DNA of 64,000 bases, taken from Alphaproteobacteria bacterium. Lineage in GTDB: Bacteria; Pseudomonadota; Alphaproteobacteria; Rhizobiales; Rhizobiaceae. The notes under the pieces are model-generated. The model was not told where the DNA came from. It worked only from the letters and a program-made list of their open reading frames with translations, and made no database searches. The translations under genes and the position numbers were made by a program. The stretch spans positions 124,001 through 188,000 of the forward strand of contig JANSYK010000001.1 of NCBI GenBank assembly GCA_024742485.1. The letters are read 5' to 3'. Of this stretch, positions 26,956 through 37,099 are shown in pieces; positions within the stretch are counted from its first letter, which is position 1; every line of letters begins with the position of its first letter.

Positions 26956-27968
26956 TGGAAAATATCCTCAACGCCCTCGTTCTTCTGGCGAACTTTCTCA
27001 TCGTCCCGGGCATCGCCTATGGCAGTCAACTGGCACTTGGCGCGCTCGGCGTCACACTGATCTACGGAATATTGCGGTTTTCGAATTTCGCCCATGGTGA
27101 AACCATGGCGTTCGGAACAATGATCACGATCCTGTTTACCTGGTGGTTCCAGTTGCTGGGCATATCGCTCGGGCCGCTGCCGACCGCGCTTCTGGCCTTG
27201 CCGTTCGGCATCATTGCCACGGTCATCCTGTGCCTGACGACCGACCGGCTTGTCTACCGGTTCTACAGGAAACAAAAATCCAGCGCCGTGATCTTTCTCA
27301 TCGCATCATTGGGCGTAATGTTTTTCTATAACGGTCTGATCCGTTTCGTCATCGGACCGAATGACCAGATATTCACCGATGGTGCTCGCTTCATCATGTC
27401 GGCCCGTGATTTCAGAAACTGGACCGGCCTGAGCGAAGGCCTGGCGATCCGGACGACACAGGGTATCACGGTGGTGACAGCCATCATCATCGTGGCAGCC
27501 CTGTTCTGGTTCCTCAACAAAACCCGGGCGGGCAAGTCCATGCGCGCCTATTCAGACAATGAGGACCTGGCGCTGCTGTCAGGGATTAATCCAGATCGCG
27601 TGGTCATGATCGCATGGGTTCTCACTGCCGCTTTGGCGACCGTGGCAGGAACGCTGTACGGCCTCGACAAGAGCTTCAAACCATTCACCTATCTGCAGAT
27701 TCTGCTGCCGATCTTCGCCTCCGCAATCGTCGGCGGTCTCGGCAGTCCGATCGGCGCCATCGCCGGAGGCTTTGTCATTGCCATGTCCGAGGTCACCGTC
27801 ACCTTCGCCTTCAAGAAGTTCGTGACCTATCTCGTGCCTGAATCCTGGGCGCCGGAATCCCTGGTTCAATTGCTGTCGACCGATTACAAATTTGCTGTCT
27901 CATTCGCCATCCTTGTATTGGTGTTGCTGATCAAACCGACGGGCATGTTTGGCGGGAAATCGGTATGA
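26952..27968 (+). CDS. livH: Branched-chain amino-acid ABC transporter permease LivH
   Basis: 338 residues, eight or more membrane segments. Family signs: GSQLALGALGVTLIYGILRFSNFAHG near residue 25, where the LIYGxxRxxNFAHGE motif is diagnostic, and the cytoplasmic loop KTRAGKSMRAYSDNEDLALLSGI near residue 190 that contacts the ATPase. Two ATGs in tandem (26952, 26955) can start it. Forms the channel with LivM. Confidence 0.95.
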   Translation: MMENILNALVLLANFLIVPGIAYGSQLALGALGVTLIYGILRFSNFAHGETMAFGTMITILFTWWFQLLGISLGPLPTALLALPFGIIATVILCLTTDRLVYRFYRKQKSSAVIFLIASLGVMFFYNGLIRFVIGPNDQIFTDGARFIMSARDFRNWTGLSEGLAIRTTQGITVVTAIIIVAALFWFLNKTRAGKSMRAYSDNEDLALLSGINPDRVVMIAWVLTAALATVAGTLYGLDKSFKPFTYLQILLPIFASAIVGGLGSPIGAIAGGFVIAMSEVTVTFAFKKFVTYLVPESWAPESLVQLLSTDYKFAVSFAILVLVLLIKPTGMFGGKSV

Positions 27969-29275
27969 AGATCAATTACAGAAACATAGGCCTGTTTGCC
28001 CTGATGGCTCTGCTGCTCGCCGCTGTTGGCGTGATTCAGAGCTGGTCGGTGGCATTCACGATCCTGAATTTGTGCCTGATCTCCTCGATCATGGCTTTGG
28101 GCGTCAATATTCAGTGGGGCTATGGTGGGCTGCTGAATGTGGGGATCATGGGGTTTGCAGCGCTCGGGGGCGTGGCGGGGGTTCTGGTTTCGATGCCACC
28201 CGTAGCCAATGCCTGGAGTGCAGGTGGCAGCAACCTGCTCATTGCGCTTCTGCTGGCCCTGGCGACAATCATCCTGGCCACCTACACCTACAAAAAACTG
28301 CGCGGCAATGGCGGACGCACTTTGGCGGTCTTGCTCATCGTGGTCGTGGGGTATTTTGCAACACGCGCATTCATGGATCCCGCAGTCAATGCGATCGAAG
28401 CGGTCGATCCGTCAAAAACAGGCTATCTGGGCGGTCTGGGGCTGCCAATTTTACTGTCATGGGTCGTCGGAGGAGTGTTCGCGGCGGGCGCGGCCTGGGT
28501 CATCGGCAAGATTGCACTGGGTCTGCGATCCGACTATCTGGCTATCGCAACACTTGGTATCTCCGAGATCATTATTGCGGTGCTCAAAAACGAGGATTGG
28601 CTGACCCGGGGCGTGAAAAACGTCAATGGAATTCCGCGGCCCGTGCCCTACGAAGTGGATCTGCAGCAGTCACAATTCGTGCTGCAGCTTGCGTCCGACT
28701 GGAACATGTCGATCGTCGAGCTCTCGTCGACCATCGTGAAACTGGCCTATGCCGGCCTGTTTGCCGTTGTTCTGCTGATCATATTGTGGCTGTCCGAACG
28801 CGCTTTGCGGTCCCCTTGGGGCAGAATGATGCGGGCTATCCGTGACAATGAGACGGCCGCCGAAGCCATGGGCAAGGATGTCACGCGCCGGCACCTCCAG
28901 GTATTCGTTCTGGGTTCCGCAGTCGTCGGCATTGCAGGCGCCATGCTGACGACGCTTGACGGTCAGTTCACACCGGCATCCTACCAGCCGCTGCGCTTTA
29001 CCTTCCTGATATGGGTCATGGTCATTGTCGGCGGGTCCGGAAACAATTGGGGCTCGGTGCTGGGTGGCTTCGTGATCTGGTTCTTCTGGGTTCAGGCAGA
29101 ACCGCTTGGCCTTTGGGTTCTGGATGTCATCACATCCGGCTTGGGGGAAGACAGCCCCTTGCGACAGCATCTGATCGCCAGTGCCGCCCATATGCGGCTC
29201 ATGATGATGGGCCTGATCCTGCTCCTGGTTTTGCGTTTCACACCAAAGGGACTGATTCCAGAAACGCGTCGATAG
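27965..29275 (+). CDS. livM: Branched-chain amino-acid ABC transporter permease LivM
   Basis: 436 residues. Typical LivM features: NIQWGYGGLLNVGIMGFAALGG near residue 45, GLRSDYLAIATLGISEII near 180, SPWGRMMRAIRDNETAAEAMGKDV near 280 (ATPase-contact loop), and FTFLIWVMVIVGGSGNNWGSVLGG. It is longer than enterobacterial core LivM because of an added hydrophobic stretch at about 80-150. Starts inside the livH stop (ATGA). Last gene of the operon; no strong terminator is seen in the 69 bases after it. Confidence 0.95.
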   Translation: MKINYRNIGLFALMALLLAAVGVIQSWSVAFTILNLCLISSIMALGVNIQWGYGGLLNVGIMGFAALGGVAGVLVSMPPVANAWSAGGSNLLIALLLALATIILATYTYKKLRGNGGRTLAVLLIVVVGYFATRAFMDPAVNAIEAVDPSKTGYLGGLGLPILLSWVVGGVFAAGAAWVIGKIALGLRSDYLAIATLGISEIIIAVLKNEDWLTRGVKNVNGIPRPVPYEVDLQQSQFVLQLASDWNMSIVELSSTIVKLAYAGLFAVVLLIILWLSERALRSPWGRMMRAIRDNETAAEAMGKDVTRRHLQVFVLGSAVVGIAGAMLTTLDGQFTPASYQPLRFTFLIWVMVIVGGSGNNWGSVLGGFVIWFFWVQAEPLGLWVLDVITSGLGEDSPLRQHLIASAAHMRLMMMGLILLLVLRFTPKGLIPETRR

Positions 29276-29344
29276 GCCGTTTGATGATCAACTGAACCCC
29301 AAGGGCTGCTTTTTGCACGGCCGGGTGTCAGTCACGAGGACGTC

Positions 29345-29812
29345 ATGAGGAACCACGAATATACCACAACAGTGCGTTGGACCGGCAACACCGGCAGCGG
29401 CAACAGTTCCTATCGCGCCTATGAAAGAAGCTGGGATATTGCCGCGCCCGGCAAACCGGTCGTCCATTGTTCCAACGATCCCATCAAGGGGGGCGATGAC
29501 AGTCTGATGAACCCGGAGGACCTGCTCCTGTCGGCGCTATCGGCCTGCCACATGCTTTGGTATCTCCACCTTGCCGGCAAGGATGGAATTGTGGTCCAGA
29601 GCTATCAGGACGATCCTGTGGCCATCGGTGAAGACTTGCCCAACGGATCCGGCAGGTTCCTGAGTGCGGAACTGCGGCCGAAGATTTTGGTGGAAGAGGG
29701 AAGCGATTTGAAACGCGCCGCGGAAATCCATCACGAAATCCACCAATATTGTTTCATCGCCCGATCGGTGAACTTTCCGATCACATTTGCACCCGACATC
29801 AGCACGAATTAG
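29345..29812 (+). CDS. OsmC-family peroxiredoxin-like protein
   Basis: 155 residues. OsmC fold signs: VRWTGN near the start, DDSLMNPEDLLLSALSACHMLWYLHLA with the first catalytic cysteine at SACH, and HQYCFIARSVNFPI with the second cysteine near the C-terminus. Two-cysteine thiol chemistry reduces organic hydroperoxides. GAGGACGTC precedes the ATG. Independent of the liv operon by content, though on the same strand and 69 bases away. Confidence 0.93.
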   Translation: MRNHEYTTTVRWTGNTGSGNSSYRAYERSWDIAAPGKPVVHCSNDPIKGGDDSLMNPEDLLLSALSACHMLWYLHLAGKDGIVVQSYQDDPVAIGEDLPNGSGRFLSAELRPKILVEEGSDLKRAAEIHHEIHQYCFIARSVNFPITFAPDISTN

Positions 29813-30112
29813 ATTCGCCGGTCGAGGAATTTGCGTTTGTCAAACACGCACCCGGTTCGCGTGGCGCAATTCAGGTTTTGTCAAAACGTGAAACGGACTG
29901 GCTGACCAAAACGCCAGGTTTCATGTCGACGGCACTGCAGCTGGTTCCCCATGGCAGGTCTTCGCAATACTGCGTCGGGTTCAATCTCTGTCACGATGAT
30001 CAAATTCGGGGCGTCCAGACCACGGCAGCCCGTGTGCCGATCAATGCGGGCGCAATCGTAGTCATGCTCATTCGCATGTTTTGGGTATGGTTGGAACGGA
30101 CCTTGCCGTCTG
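29813..30112. other. Intergenic region before tRNA-Ser
   Basis: 300 bases with no supported gene. One plus-strand frame (about 29821-30075) reads protein-like, including KRETDWLTKTPGFMST, faintly like an antibiotic-biosynthesis-monooxygenase domain, but there is no start or ribosome site; it may be a relic. Confidence 0.35.
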
Positions 30113-30202
30113 TGGCGGAGGAGGTGGGATTCGAACCCACGAGACGGTCTCCCGCCTGCCGGTTTTCAAGACCGGTGCCTTCAACCGCTCGGCCACTCCT
30201 CC
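30113..30202 (-). tRNA. tRNA-Ser (anticodon TGA)
   Basis: Read on the minus strand from 30202. Acceptor stem GGAGGAG (30202-30196) pairs with CTCCTCC (30123-30117). D-arm GTGGCCGAGCGGTT, anticodon stem-loop CCGGTCTTGAAAACCGG with anticodon TGA, a long variable arm (GCGGGAGACCGTCTC region) typical of tRNA-Ser, T-arm GTGGGTTCGAATCCCAC, discriminator G and an encoded CCA at 30115-30113. Decodes UCN codons, mainly UCA. Confidence 0.98.
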
Positions 30203-30513
30203 GGACGCGCCTTATTGCGACAAGTTCCGTCGATTTGCAAGCCATCATTGGACAATTCGGCAACGTAGTTTGGCACGCACTGCCACCAATCACGAGCGAT
30301 GCCGCACCGGCCATTTATGGGCTGTTAACTACAACCCGATCAATTTGACTAAAATCATCCAATTCCGCTTGCAAACCGTTCTCCGTTGACGCCTTTCACA
30401 CCGTTTCCGGCTATCATATATTTTGATGCTTAAAGCATATTGGGAATTTGTTACACTTGTTGTATGAAGGGCACGGCACAGTTTCCGGCCAAGAGAATGG
30501 ACAAAGACGACGC
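30203..30513. other. Intergenic region, promoter region of rlpA
   Basis: 311 bases between tRNA-Ser (minus strand) and rlpA. AT-rich at 30330-30470, including TATCATATATTTTGATGC near 30414, where the promoters should lie. No gene recognised. Confidence 0.45.
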
Positions 30514-31572
30514 ATGCATATCGGCTTGGCCCTGAAAGAAAAAAACAACCGCGGTCCGCAGGTATCATCGTCTGCGCGCGCCAATGTGATGCGTGCCGCT
30601 CTGTTTGTCTGTGTCGGTGTTGCGCTGAGCGCCTGCGGCAGTGCCACCAACACCACCAAGACCGCACACGTCAATCACAAGACCAAATTTACCTCCAAGG
30701 AGTTTGGCGTCAGCGCAAGCAAGCGCGTGACGACCTCCAAGCGGGTCAAGAAGGGCGGCGGTTCGTTCAAGATCGGCAAACCCTACAAGGTCCGTGGCAA
30801 ATGGTACCATCCCAAGGAAGAACCCAATTACGATAAGAAGGGTTACGCGTCCTGGTATGGTCCGAATTTCCATGGGCGAAAAACGGCAAACGGTGAAATC
30901 TACGATCAGTATCATCTGTCCGGCGCGCATCCGACATTTCCTTTGCCAAGCTATGCGCGTGTGACCAATCTGAAGAATGGCCATTCCGTTATCATCCGCG
31001 TCAATGACCGCGGGCCCTATGCGCACGGTCGCATCATCGATGTTTCCAGCAAGGCCGCTGACCTGTTGGATTTCAAGCGGGAAGGGACAGCCAAGGTGCG
31101 GGTCGAATATGTCGGCAAGGCCCGCATGGACGGGCGTGATATGCCCTACCTGACCGCTTCCTATCGCCGTAATGGAAATCGCGCGCCGGTCGAACCGAGT
31201 GGCGGCAGCATCGCCTCCGGTGTCATGCTTGCACTCAATGCACCGAAAAAAGCCGTCACATCGGTCTTCGGAGGCGGCAAACAGGTTGCATCGCTGGAAC
31301 CGATGAAGCGTGGTGCAGCCGTCAAGGGCGGGCGGGTGACTGTAATTTCGGGTGGTTCGACACTCCCTGACATTGGACCGGTTCCCAGGCAGAGGCCGTC
31401 ATTTGTGAACAATCTGGCGACCGGACCGGCGCAATCGTCAGTCGAGCTTGCATCCTATGTGCAACGACGGATTGAACAACAGGCCGCATCGCCTTTCACG
31501 ACTGTTCTGGCACAATCCGAACCCTTGACCGAAACCATGATCACCGCATCCTGGAAAAAGCGCGATCAATAG
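30514..31572 (+). CDS. rlpA: RlpA-family lipoprotein (septal ring lytic transglycosylase-like)
   Basis: 352 residues from ATG 30514. A hydrophobic stretch from residue 26 ends in lipobox LSAC (Cys41), so the mature protein is lipid anchored; an internal ATG at 30589 would give a shorter, more standard signal peptide. The double-psi beta-barrel domain spans about 110-210 with GYASWYGPNFHGRKTANGE and VIIRVNDRGPYAHGRIIDVS, including the conserved Asn-Asp-Arg-Gly and the GRIIDVS strand. RlpA cleaves naked glycan strands at the division septum in Pseudomonas. No SPOR domain is visible at the C-terminus, which is a low-complexity tail, so septal targeting may differ. Confidence 0.9.
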   Translation: MHIGLALKEKNNRGPQVSSSARANVMRAALFVCVGVALSACGSATNTTKTAHVNHKTKFTSKEFGVSASKRVTTSKRVKKGGGSFKIGKPYKVRGKWYHPKEEPNYDKKGYASWYGPNFHGRKTANGEIYDQYHLSGAHPTFPLPSYARVTNLKNGHSVIIRVNDRGPYAHGRIIDVSSKAADLLDFKREGTAKVRVEYVGKARMDGRDMPYLTASYRRNGNRAPVEPSGGSIASGVMLALNAPKKAVTSVFGGGKQVASLEPMKRGAAVKGGRVTVISGGSTLPDIGPVPRQRPSFVNNLATGPAQSSVELASYVQRRIEQQAASPFTTVLAQSEPLTETMITASWKKRDQ

Positions 31573-31687
31573 GGATAGACGCCGCTGCTTCACAGCGGAT
31601 CAGGTTACCATATTCCACTATGACAATTGCGGGACCCACCGGTCATTGCTAATCTGATTCCTGTTTCGAAACGGGAATTCCTGATCG

Positions 31688-32848
31688 ATGTTGTACCGAA
31701 CGCGTATTGTTCCGGCGTTGCTGCTGATGCTCGCCATTGCTGCCATCCCGGCTACGGCCATGGCACAATTGTTCCAGACAAAAGCCAAACAGGCCTATCT
31801 GATCGAGGCGGAAACCGGCACTGTGCTGTTTGCGAAGAATGAGAACGATCTCATTCCGCCGGCTTCTCTGGCAAAGCTGATGACCATGGAGTTGGTGTTC
31901 GAGGCGTTGCAGTCGGGACGTCTGCAGCTCGATGATGAGTTTCAGGTGTCGGAAAATGCCTGGCGCACAGGCGGTGCGGTTTCGGGCACATCGACCATGT
32001 TCGCGGAACTCAACTCCTCGATTCCCCTGGCCGATCTGATGCAGGGTGTCATCGTGCAATCGGGAAACGACGCGTGCATCATCATTGCCGAAGGAATGGC
32101 CGGTTCCGAGGAAACATTCAGTCAGATGATGACGGAGAGGGCACGCGAGCTCGGCCTCGAAAAATCCGTTTTTGCCAATTCAACCGGCCTGCCGCATCCC
32201 GATGCCGGGGTCACCATGCGTGAACTGGCCTTTCTGGCGCGCCACATTCAACAGACCTATCCTGAGCACTACAAACTCTATTCTCAGGAGGACTTTACCT
32301 GGAACCGGATCAATCAGCGAAACCGCAATCCGCTGTTGAGACTGGACATCGGTGTGGACGGCTTGAAGACCGGTTTCACCGAGGAATCCGGATACGCCAT
32401 TGTCAGCTCCATTGAGCGAAAGGGCCGCCGGCTGTTCCTGGCAATGAGCGGCATGACGAGCCTCCGCGAGCGAGCGGAGGAAGCCAGAAAAATGCTGGAA
32501 TGGGGATTGCGTTCCTTCGAGCGCCGCCAATTGTTCACAAGCGGCGAAATCATCGGGGAGGCCAGCGTTTATGGCGGTGATCGATCCGGCGTACCGCTTA
32601 TGGCCAAGGGTCCGGTAGATATCTTTGTTCCGATTACCAATGCGGATCGCCTCAAGGCGCGGATTGTCATCGATTGGCCGTTGAGCGCTCCGGTGGAAGA
32701 GGGAGACCAGGTGGCCACGCTGAGGGTCTGGGTGGGCGATACACTCAGCCAGGAAACGCCGCTATACGCCGCGGACTCGGTGAGCAAAGGCCCGTTGCAC
32801 AGCAGAGCGCTGGATGCCTTGCAGGAACTGATGCTGTTTTGGCTGTGA
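31688..32848 (+). CDS. D-alanyl-D-alanine carboxypeptidase (penicillin-binding protein 5/6 family)
   Basis: 386 residues. Signal peptide ending ATAMAQ near residue 27. The three catalytic motifs of S11 peptidases are present: SxxK as SLAK (in [11 protein letters not shown]), SxN as SGN (in [10 protein letters not shown]) and KTG (in [12 protein letters not shown]). A C-terminal PBP5-like beta domain follows ([15 protein letters not shown]...), ending in a hydrophobic helix LQELMLFWL that would anchor it peripherally. Trims the terminal D-Ala from peptidoglycan pentapeptides. The gene lies just before tmk, as commonly seen in Rhizobiales. Confidence 0.94.
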   Translation: MLYRTRIVPALLLMLAIAAIPATAMAQLFQTKAKQAYLIEAETGTVLFAKNENDLIPPASLAKLMTMELVFEALQSGRLQLDDEFQVSENAWRTGGAVSGTSTMFAELNSSIPLADLMQGVIVQSGNDACIIIAEGMAGSEETFSQMMTERARELGLEKSVFANSTGLPHPDAGVTMRELAFLARHIQQTYPEHYKLYSQEDFTWNRINQRNRNPLLRLDIGVDGLKTGFTEESGYAIVSSIERKGRRLFLAMSGMTSLRERAEEARKMLEWGLRSFERRQLFTSGEIIGEASVYGGDRSGVPLMAKGPVDIFVPITNADRLKARIVIDWPLSAPVEEGDQVATLRVWVGDTLSQETPLYAADSVSKGPLHSRALDALQELMLFWL

Positions 32849-32879
32849 AGGCTGTATCGAACCAAACGGAAAAGCCATT

Positions 32880-33620
32880 GTGGACGGCCAGCCAAATGCC
32901 GCATACAACAGGAACTCGGGATTCACGGGGCACAACCGATTGACGGGCTTGTTCATCACATTCGAGGGCGGCGAAGGTGCCGGCAAGTCGACGCAGATAC
33001 AATATCTGGCGGAGGCGCTGCGGGCGCGCGGTTATGACACTGTTCTTACACGCGAGCCAGGCGGTTCACCCGGTGCCGAGGCTGTCCGTCATGTTCTGCT
33101 CTCCGGCGCAGCCGAGGAATACGGTGTACGCATGGAGGCAATCCTTTTTGCCGCAGCCCGAAGCGACCATGTGGAAGAACTGATCCGTCCCGCGGTCGAC
33201 GCCGGCAAGATTGTGCTGTGTGACCGGTTCATGGATTCGTCTCGTGTCTATCAGGGCGTCACCGGCAACCTGGAACCGGAATTTGTGCGCTCCCTCGAGC
33301 GCGTGGCCGTCAACAAAATGGTTCCTGATCTGACCATCATTCTTGACCTGCCTGCCAATGTTGGCATGGCGCGGGCACGCATGAGAAACAGGGCAGGAGG
33401 CGAGGGGCCGGACCGGTACGAAAAGGAATCACTCACCGTCCACGAAAAGCGAAGAGAGGCGTTTCTCGACCTTGCCCGCGAGGAGCCGCATCGGTGCAAG
33501 GTGGTGGATGGCAATCAACCGGCAGATTCGATCGCACAGGAGGTCGAAAGGCTGGTATTCGATCTGTTGAAGGAAAACACGCCGAAAGAGACGGTTGGTA
33601 CCGGAACACGGTTGATATGA
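32880..33620 (+). CDS. tmk: Thymidylate kinase
   Basis: About 226-246 residues depending on start. P-loop [21 protein letters not shown] (the DR(Y/H)-like region continues as [14 protein letters not shown]) and a LID segment [15 protein letters not shown] are all present. Phosphorylates dTMP to dTDP. No ATG is available before the P-loop: a GTG at 32880 gives a 20-residue extension, while a TTG at 32940 gives the family-typical opening [12 protein letters not shown] and is arguably more likely. Overlaps holB by four bases (ATGA). Confidence 0.94.
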   Translation: MDGQPNAAYNRNSGFTGHNRLTGLFITFEGGEGAGKSTQIQYLAEALRARGYDTVLTREPGGSPGAEAVRHVLLSGAAEEYGVRMEAILFAAARSDHVEELIRPAVDAGKIVLCDRFMDSSRVYQGVTGNLEPEFVRSLERVAVNKMVPDLTIILDLPANVGMARARMRNRAGGEGPDRYEKESLTVHEKRREAFLDLAREEPHRCKVVDGNQPADSIAQEVERLVFDLLKENTPKETVGTGTRLI

Positions 33621-34657
33621 GCGCCGATGCGGACATTCTGGACGGAGCAGTTTCTCCGGCAGAGAACACGCGCCTTTTCGGTCACGATACGGCGATTGAT
33701 TTCCTCTCCAAGGCCTATCGCGACGGACATATGCATCATGCATTGTTGCTGGAGGGCCCCCAGGGTATCGGCAAGGCGACTCTCGCATTCCGGTTCGCGC
33801 GCCACGTTCTGAAACATCCGGATCCGCAGGATGCACCGGAAGAAATCACGGACCCGGATCCCAACGATCCGCTGGCGCGGCAGATCACCGGGGGGGCATC
33901 ACATAACCTGTTGCACGTGACACGGCCAATCGATGTCAAGACCGGTCGCGCGAAAACCACCATAACTGTGGATGAGGTGCGCAGGGCAGGGCACTTCTTC
34001 TCCCAGACATCGGGGACCGGAAACTGGCGTATCGTTGTCATTGATCCGGCCGATGACATGAACCGCGCGGCGGCAAACGCCATATTGAAGATCCTGGAAG
34101 AGCCGCCAAAACGATCCTTGTTCCTGATCATCTCCCATGCGCCTGGCAAATTGCTTCCGACAATCCGGTCCCGATGCATGCCGTTGCGTCTGCAACCTCT
34201 TCAGGACGACGAACTGCGGCACGGGCTGTCTCATCTGGGGCTCGACACCGGCGTTGAACCTGCAACCCTTGAAACTGTGATCAATTACTCAGATGGCAGC
34301 CTGTCGACGGCCATCCTGCTTCTGCGTTACGGTGGCCTCGACATTGCGGAAGCTGTTGAACGGATTTTGCAGGACGATCCACTCCGCTCCAGACCGGCAA
34401 TCCACGCACTGGCCGATACGCTGACGGCCAGGGATCGCGAAACAGCCTATGGGTTCTTCACGGCCTATCTGATGGATCGGATCATGACCATGGCGCAGCA
34501 GGACGCGATGCAGGGCAATCTTGCATCGTCAGACAAATGGGCGCGATTATCCGCACAACTGAACGAAAAACTGACAACGGCGAGAATTTACAACCTGGAC
34601 CGGAAGCAGACGGTCATCTCATTGTTTTCTTCATTTTTTCGAATGTCGGCGGCATAG
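33617..34657 (+). CDS. holB: DNA polymerase III delta' subunit
   Basis: 346 residues. ATG 33617 overlaps the tmk stop; the frame extends upstream through tmk but only as a shadow. AAA+ clamp-loader fold: [38 protein letters not shown] with a P-loop (GPQGIGKA), then [24 protein letters not shown] and [15 protein letters not shown] (SRC sensor-1 motif). Part of the sliding-clamp loader of the replisome. The pairing tmk-holB is widely conserved in bacteria. Confidence 0.94.
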   Translation: MSADADILDGAVSPAENTRLFGHDTAIDFLSKAYRDGHMHHALLLEGPQGIGKATLAFRFARHVLKHPDPQDAPEEITDPDPNDPLARQITGGASHNLLHVTRPIDVKTGRAKTTITVDEVRRAGHFFSQTSGTGNWRIVVIDPADDMNRAAANAILKILEEPPKRSLFLIISHAPGKLLPTIRSRCMPLRLQPLQDDELRHGLSHLGLDTGVEPATLETVINYSDGSLSTAILLLRYGGLDIAEAVERILQDDPLRSRPAIHALADTLTARDRETAYGFFTAYLMDRIMTMAQQDAMQGNLASSDKWARLSAQLNEKLTTARIYNLDRKQTVISLFSSFFRMSAA

Positions 34658-34718
34658 CCAATTCACGAGAATTGCCGTATGACGGCGCCTGCAACTGCCA
34701 ACTCAGAGACAATGAAGA

Positions 34719-36281
34719 ATGAGCGACACGGATCGTTTTTACATAACGACGGCGATATCCTACCCCAATGGAGCACCGCATATCGGCCATGCCTACGAGC
34801 TGATTGCGACGGACGCGCTTGCCAGGTTCCAACGGCTTGACGGAAAAGATGTCTATTTCCTGACCGGAACCGACGAGCACGGACAGAAGATGCTGCAAAC
34901 GGCTCGCAAGGAAGGCATGGAGGTTCGGGATCTTGCCGACCGGAATGCCGCCGAGTTCATGCGCATGACAAAAGCGCTCAACGCATCGAATGATGATTTC
35001 ATACGGACGAGCGAAGAACGCCATCACGCGGCAAGCAAGGCCATCTGGCAGCGCATGGTCGACGCCGGCGATGTTTACAAGGACAGCTATGCCGGCTGGT
35101 ACTCGGTTCGTGATGAGGCCTACTACCAGGAAAGCGAGACCGAACTGCGCGACGATGGCGAACGGTATGGCCCGCAAGGCAGTCCGGTGGAGTGGGTCGA
35201 GGAAGAAAGCTACTTTTTCAGGCTTTCAGCCTATGAGGAACCGCTACTCGACCACTACGCCAAGCATCCGGACTTCATCGGTCCCGATTCACGGCGCAAC
35301 GAGGTCGTTTCCTTCGTCAAATCGGGCCTGAAAGACCTGTCCATGTCGCGCACGACATTCGACTGGGGAATCAAGGTGCCGGGCGACGAACAGCACGTGA
35401 TGTATGTATGGGTGGATGCCCTCACAAACTACATTACTGCTCTTGGATACCCGGATCCGGACAATTCCCTTTGGAACTACTGGCCGGCCAATGTGCACAT
35501 CATCGGCAAGGACATTATTCGCTTCCACTCGGTTTATTGGCCGGCCTTTTTGATGTCGGCCGGAATCGCGCTGCCCAAGCGGGTCTATGCGCATGGATTC
35601 CTGTTCAACCGCGGTGAGAAAATGTCGAAATCGGTCGGCAATGTCGTCGATCCATTCTCAATGGTTGAACATTACGGGCTCGATCAGGTGCGTTATTTTC
35701 TGTTGCGCGAGGTTCCCTTCGGGCAAGACGGAAATTACAGCCACGAGGTCATTGTCGGCCGCATCAACTCCGACCTCGCCAATGATCTCGGGAACCTTGC
35801 CCAACGGTCCCTGTCGATGATTGCCAAGAACTGCGCAAAGGCAATTCCGGCGCCGGGTAAATTCACCAAGCCCGATCTGGACATGCTGGCAGCGGCGGAC
35901 GGGATGCTGGAGCAGACGAGAGCAGCGATGGACAAACAAGCCATTCACAGTGCTCTTGCATCGATTTTCGCTGTCGTTTCCGAGGCCAATCGCTATTTTG
36001 CCGGACAGGAACCCTGGGCATTGAAAAAGACGGACCCTGAACGGATGGGAACGGTTCTCTATGTCACGGCGGAAATCATTCGACAGGTTGCCATTCTTTG
36101 TCAGCCATTCATGCCGGATTCAGCGTCAAGGCTGCTGGACGGGCTTGTCGTGGACGATAGTCGGCGAGGCTTTCAGCACCTTGGTGAATCAGGACGCCTG
36201 CGGGGCGGAACGTTGATCGAAAATCCCAGCCCCGTGTTTCCGCGATACATCGAGCAGGAAGAACCGGGGCAGGGTGCCTGA
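34719..36281 (+). CDS. metG: Methionyl-tRNA synthetase
   Basis: 520 residues. Class I synthetase with HIGH motif as PHIGHAYEL (residues about 20-28) and the KMSKS loop as EKMSKSVGN near residue 300. [10 protein letters not shown] early in the catalytic domain is typical of MetRS, and a DALRF-type anticodon-binding helical domain follows. It lacks the C-terminal EMAP/tRNA-binding extension and the zinc-knuckle cysteines of the E. coli type, as usual for alphaproteobacterial short MetG. Charges tRNA-Met with methionine. Confidence 0.97.
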   Translation: MSDTDRFYITTAISYPNGAPHIGHAYELIATDALARFQRLDGKDVYFLTGTDEHGQKMLQTARKEGMEVRDLADRNAAEFMRMTKALNASNDDFIRTSEERHHAASKAIWQRMVDAGDVYKDSYAGWYSVRDEAYYQESETELRDDGERYGPQGSPVEWVEEESYFFRLSAYEEPLLDHYAKHPDFIGPDSRRNEVVSFVKSGLKDLSMSRTTFDWGIKVPGDEQHVMYVWVDALTNYITALGYPDPDNSLWNYWPANVHIIGKDIIRFHSVYWPAFLMSAGIALPKRVYAHGFLFNRGEKMSKSVGNVVDPFSMVEHYGLDQVRYFLLREVPFGQDGNYSHEVIVGRINSDLANDLGNLAQRSLSMIAKNCAKAIPAPGKFTKPDLDMLAAADGMLEQTRAAMDKQAIHSALASIFAVVSEANRYFAGQEPWALKKTDPERMGTVLYVTAEIIRQVAILCQPFMPDSASRLLDGLVVDDSRRGFQHLGESGRLRGGTLIENPSPVFPRYIEQEEPGQGA

Positions 36282-36283
36282 TC

Positions 36284-37099
36284 ATGCACGAAACCGGCCC
36301 GATGCTTGTGGACAGCCACTGCCATCTTGATTTTCCGGATTTCGACAGCGAGCGGCAGGAGATCATCGATCGCGCTGCTGCCGCCGGTGTCGGATGCATG
36401 CTGACAATTTCGACCCGCGTCGAGAAGTTCGAAACAATCCGGCAAATCGCCGAACGCTTTGACAATGTCTATTGCTCGGTCGGCACCCACCCGCACAATG
36501 CTGGCGAAGAACAGCACATCACCGTGGACGACCTTGTCGAATTATCCGGCCACCCGAAAGTGGTCGCCATCGGCGAAGCCGGACTGGACTACTATTATGA
36601 CAACGCGCCGCGCGATGCGCAGGCCACCGGATTGCGGCGACACATCTCAGCCGCCAGAATGACCCAATTGCCGTTGATCATTCACGCTCGAGACGCTGAT
36701 GCAGACATGCAGTCCATCTTGCGCGAAGAAAGCCAGGCCGGTGCATTCCCCTTCGTACTGCACTGCTTTTCCTCGGGCCGCGAACTCGCGGAGACCGGCA
36801 TTGAACTTGGCGGATATGTCTCCTTCTCAGGTATTTTGACGTTCAAACGGTCCGACGAGTTGCGGACAATCGCGCGGTCACTCCCGCCGGAGCGGCTGCT
36901 CGTCGAAACGGATGCCCCCTATCTGGCACCCGTGCCGCATCGCGGCCGGCGCAATGAACCATCCTATGTTGTCCATACCGCCGAAGTCCTGGCAGATACG
37001 CTGGGCATGGATTGTTCGTCGCTCTGGACTCAAACCACCGAAAATTTCTTCCGTCTGTTCAACAAGGTGCCGCGATCGGCCGGGCAGGGGAACACATGA
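36284..37099 (+). CDS. TatD-family metal-dependent hydrolase/DNase
   Basis: 271 residues. TIM-barrel amidohydrolase with metal ligands visible: DSHCHLDF near the N-terminus, GEAGLDYYY, PLIIHARDADAD, HCFSSG and ETDAPYLAP (final Asp). TatD proteins are 3'-5' exonucleases implicated in DNA repair and quality control. The ATG at 36284 lies two bases after metG; an ATG six codons later (36302) is an alternative. Ends ATGA-overlapping the MBL gene. Confidence 0.93.
   Translation: MHETGPMLVDSHCHLDFPDFDSERQEIIDRAAAAGVGCMLTISTRVEKFETIRQIAERFDNVYCSVGTHPHNAGEEQHITVDDLVELSGHPKVVAIGEAGLDYYYDNAPRDAQATGLRRHISAARMTQLPLIIHARDADADMQSILREESQAGAFPFVLHCFSSGRELAETGIELGGYVSFSGILTFKRSDELRTIARSLPPERLLVETDAPYLAPVPHRGRRNEPSYVVHTAEVLADTLGMDCSSLWTQTTENFFRLFNKVPRSAGQGNT

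Noticed and set aside
27949-28845. 298-codon plus-strand frame overlapping livM
   Set aside because: Same strand as livM but in another frame; composition Arg/Gly/Ser-rich and without hydrophobic helices, a typical GC-rich shadow.
30081-30389. ORF reading GGIRTHETVSRLPVFKTGAFN
   Set aside because: This is the well-known spurious translation across the antisense strand of a tRNA-Ser gene.
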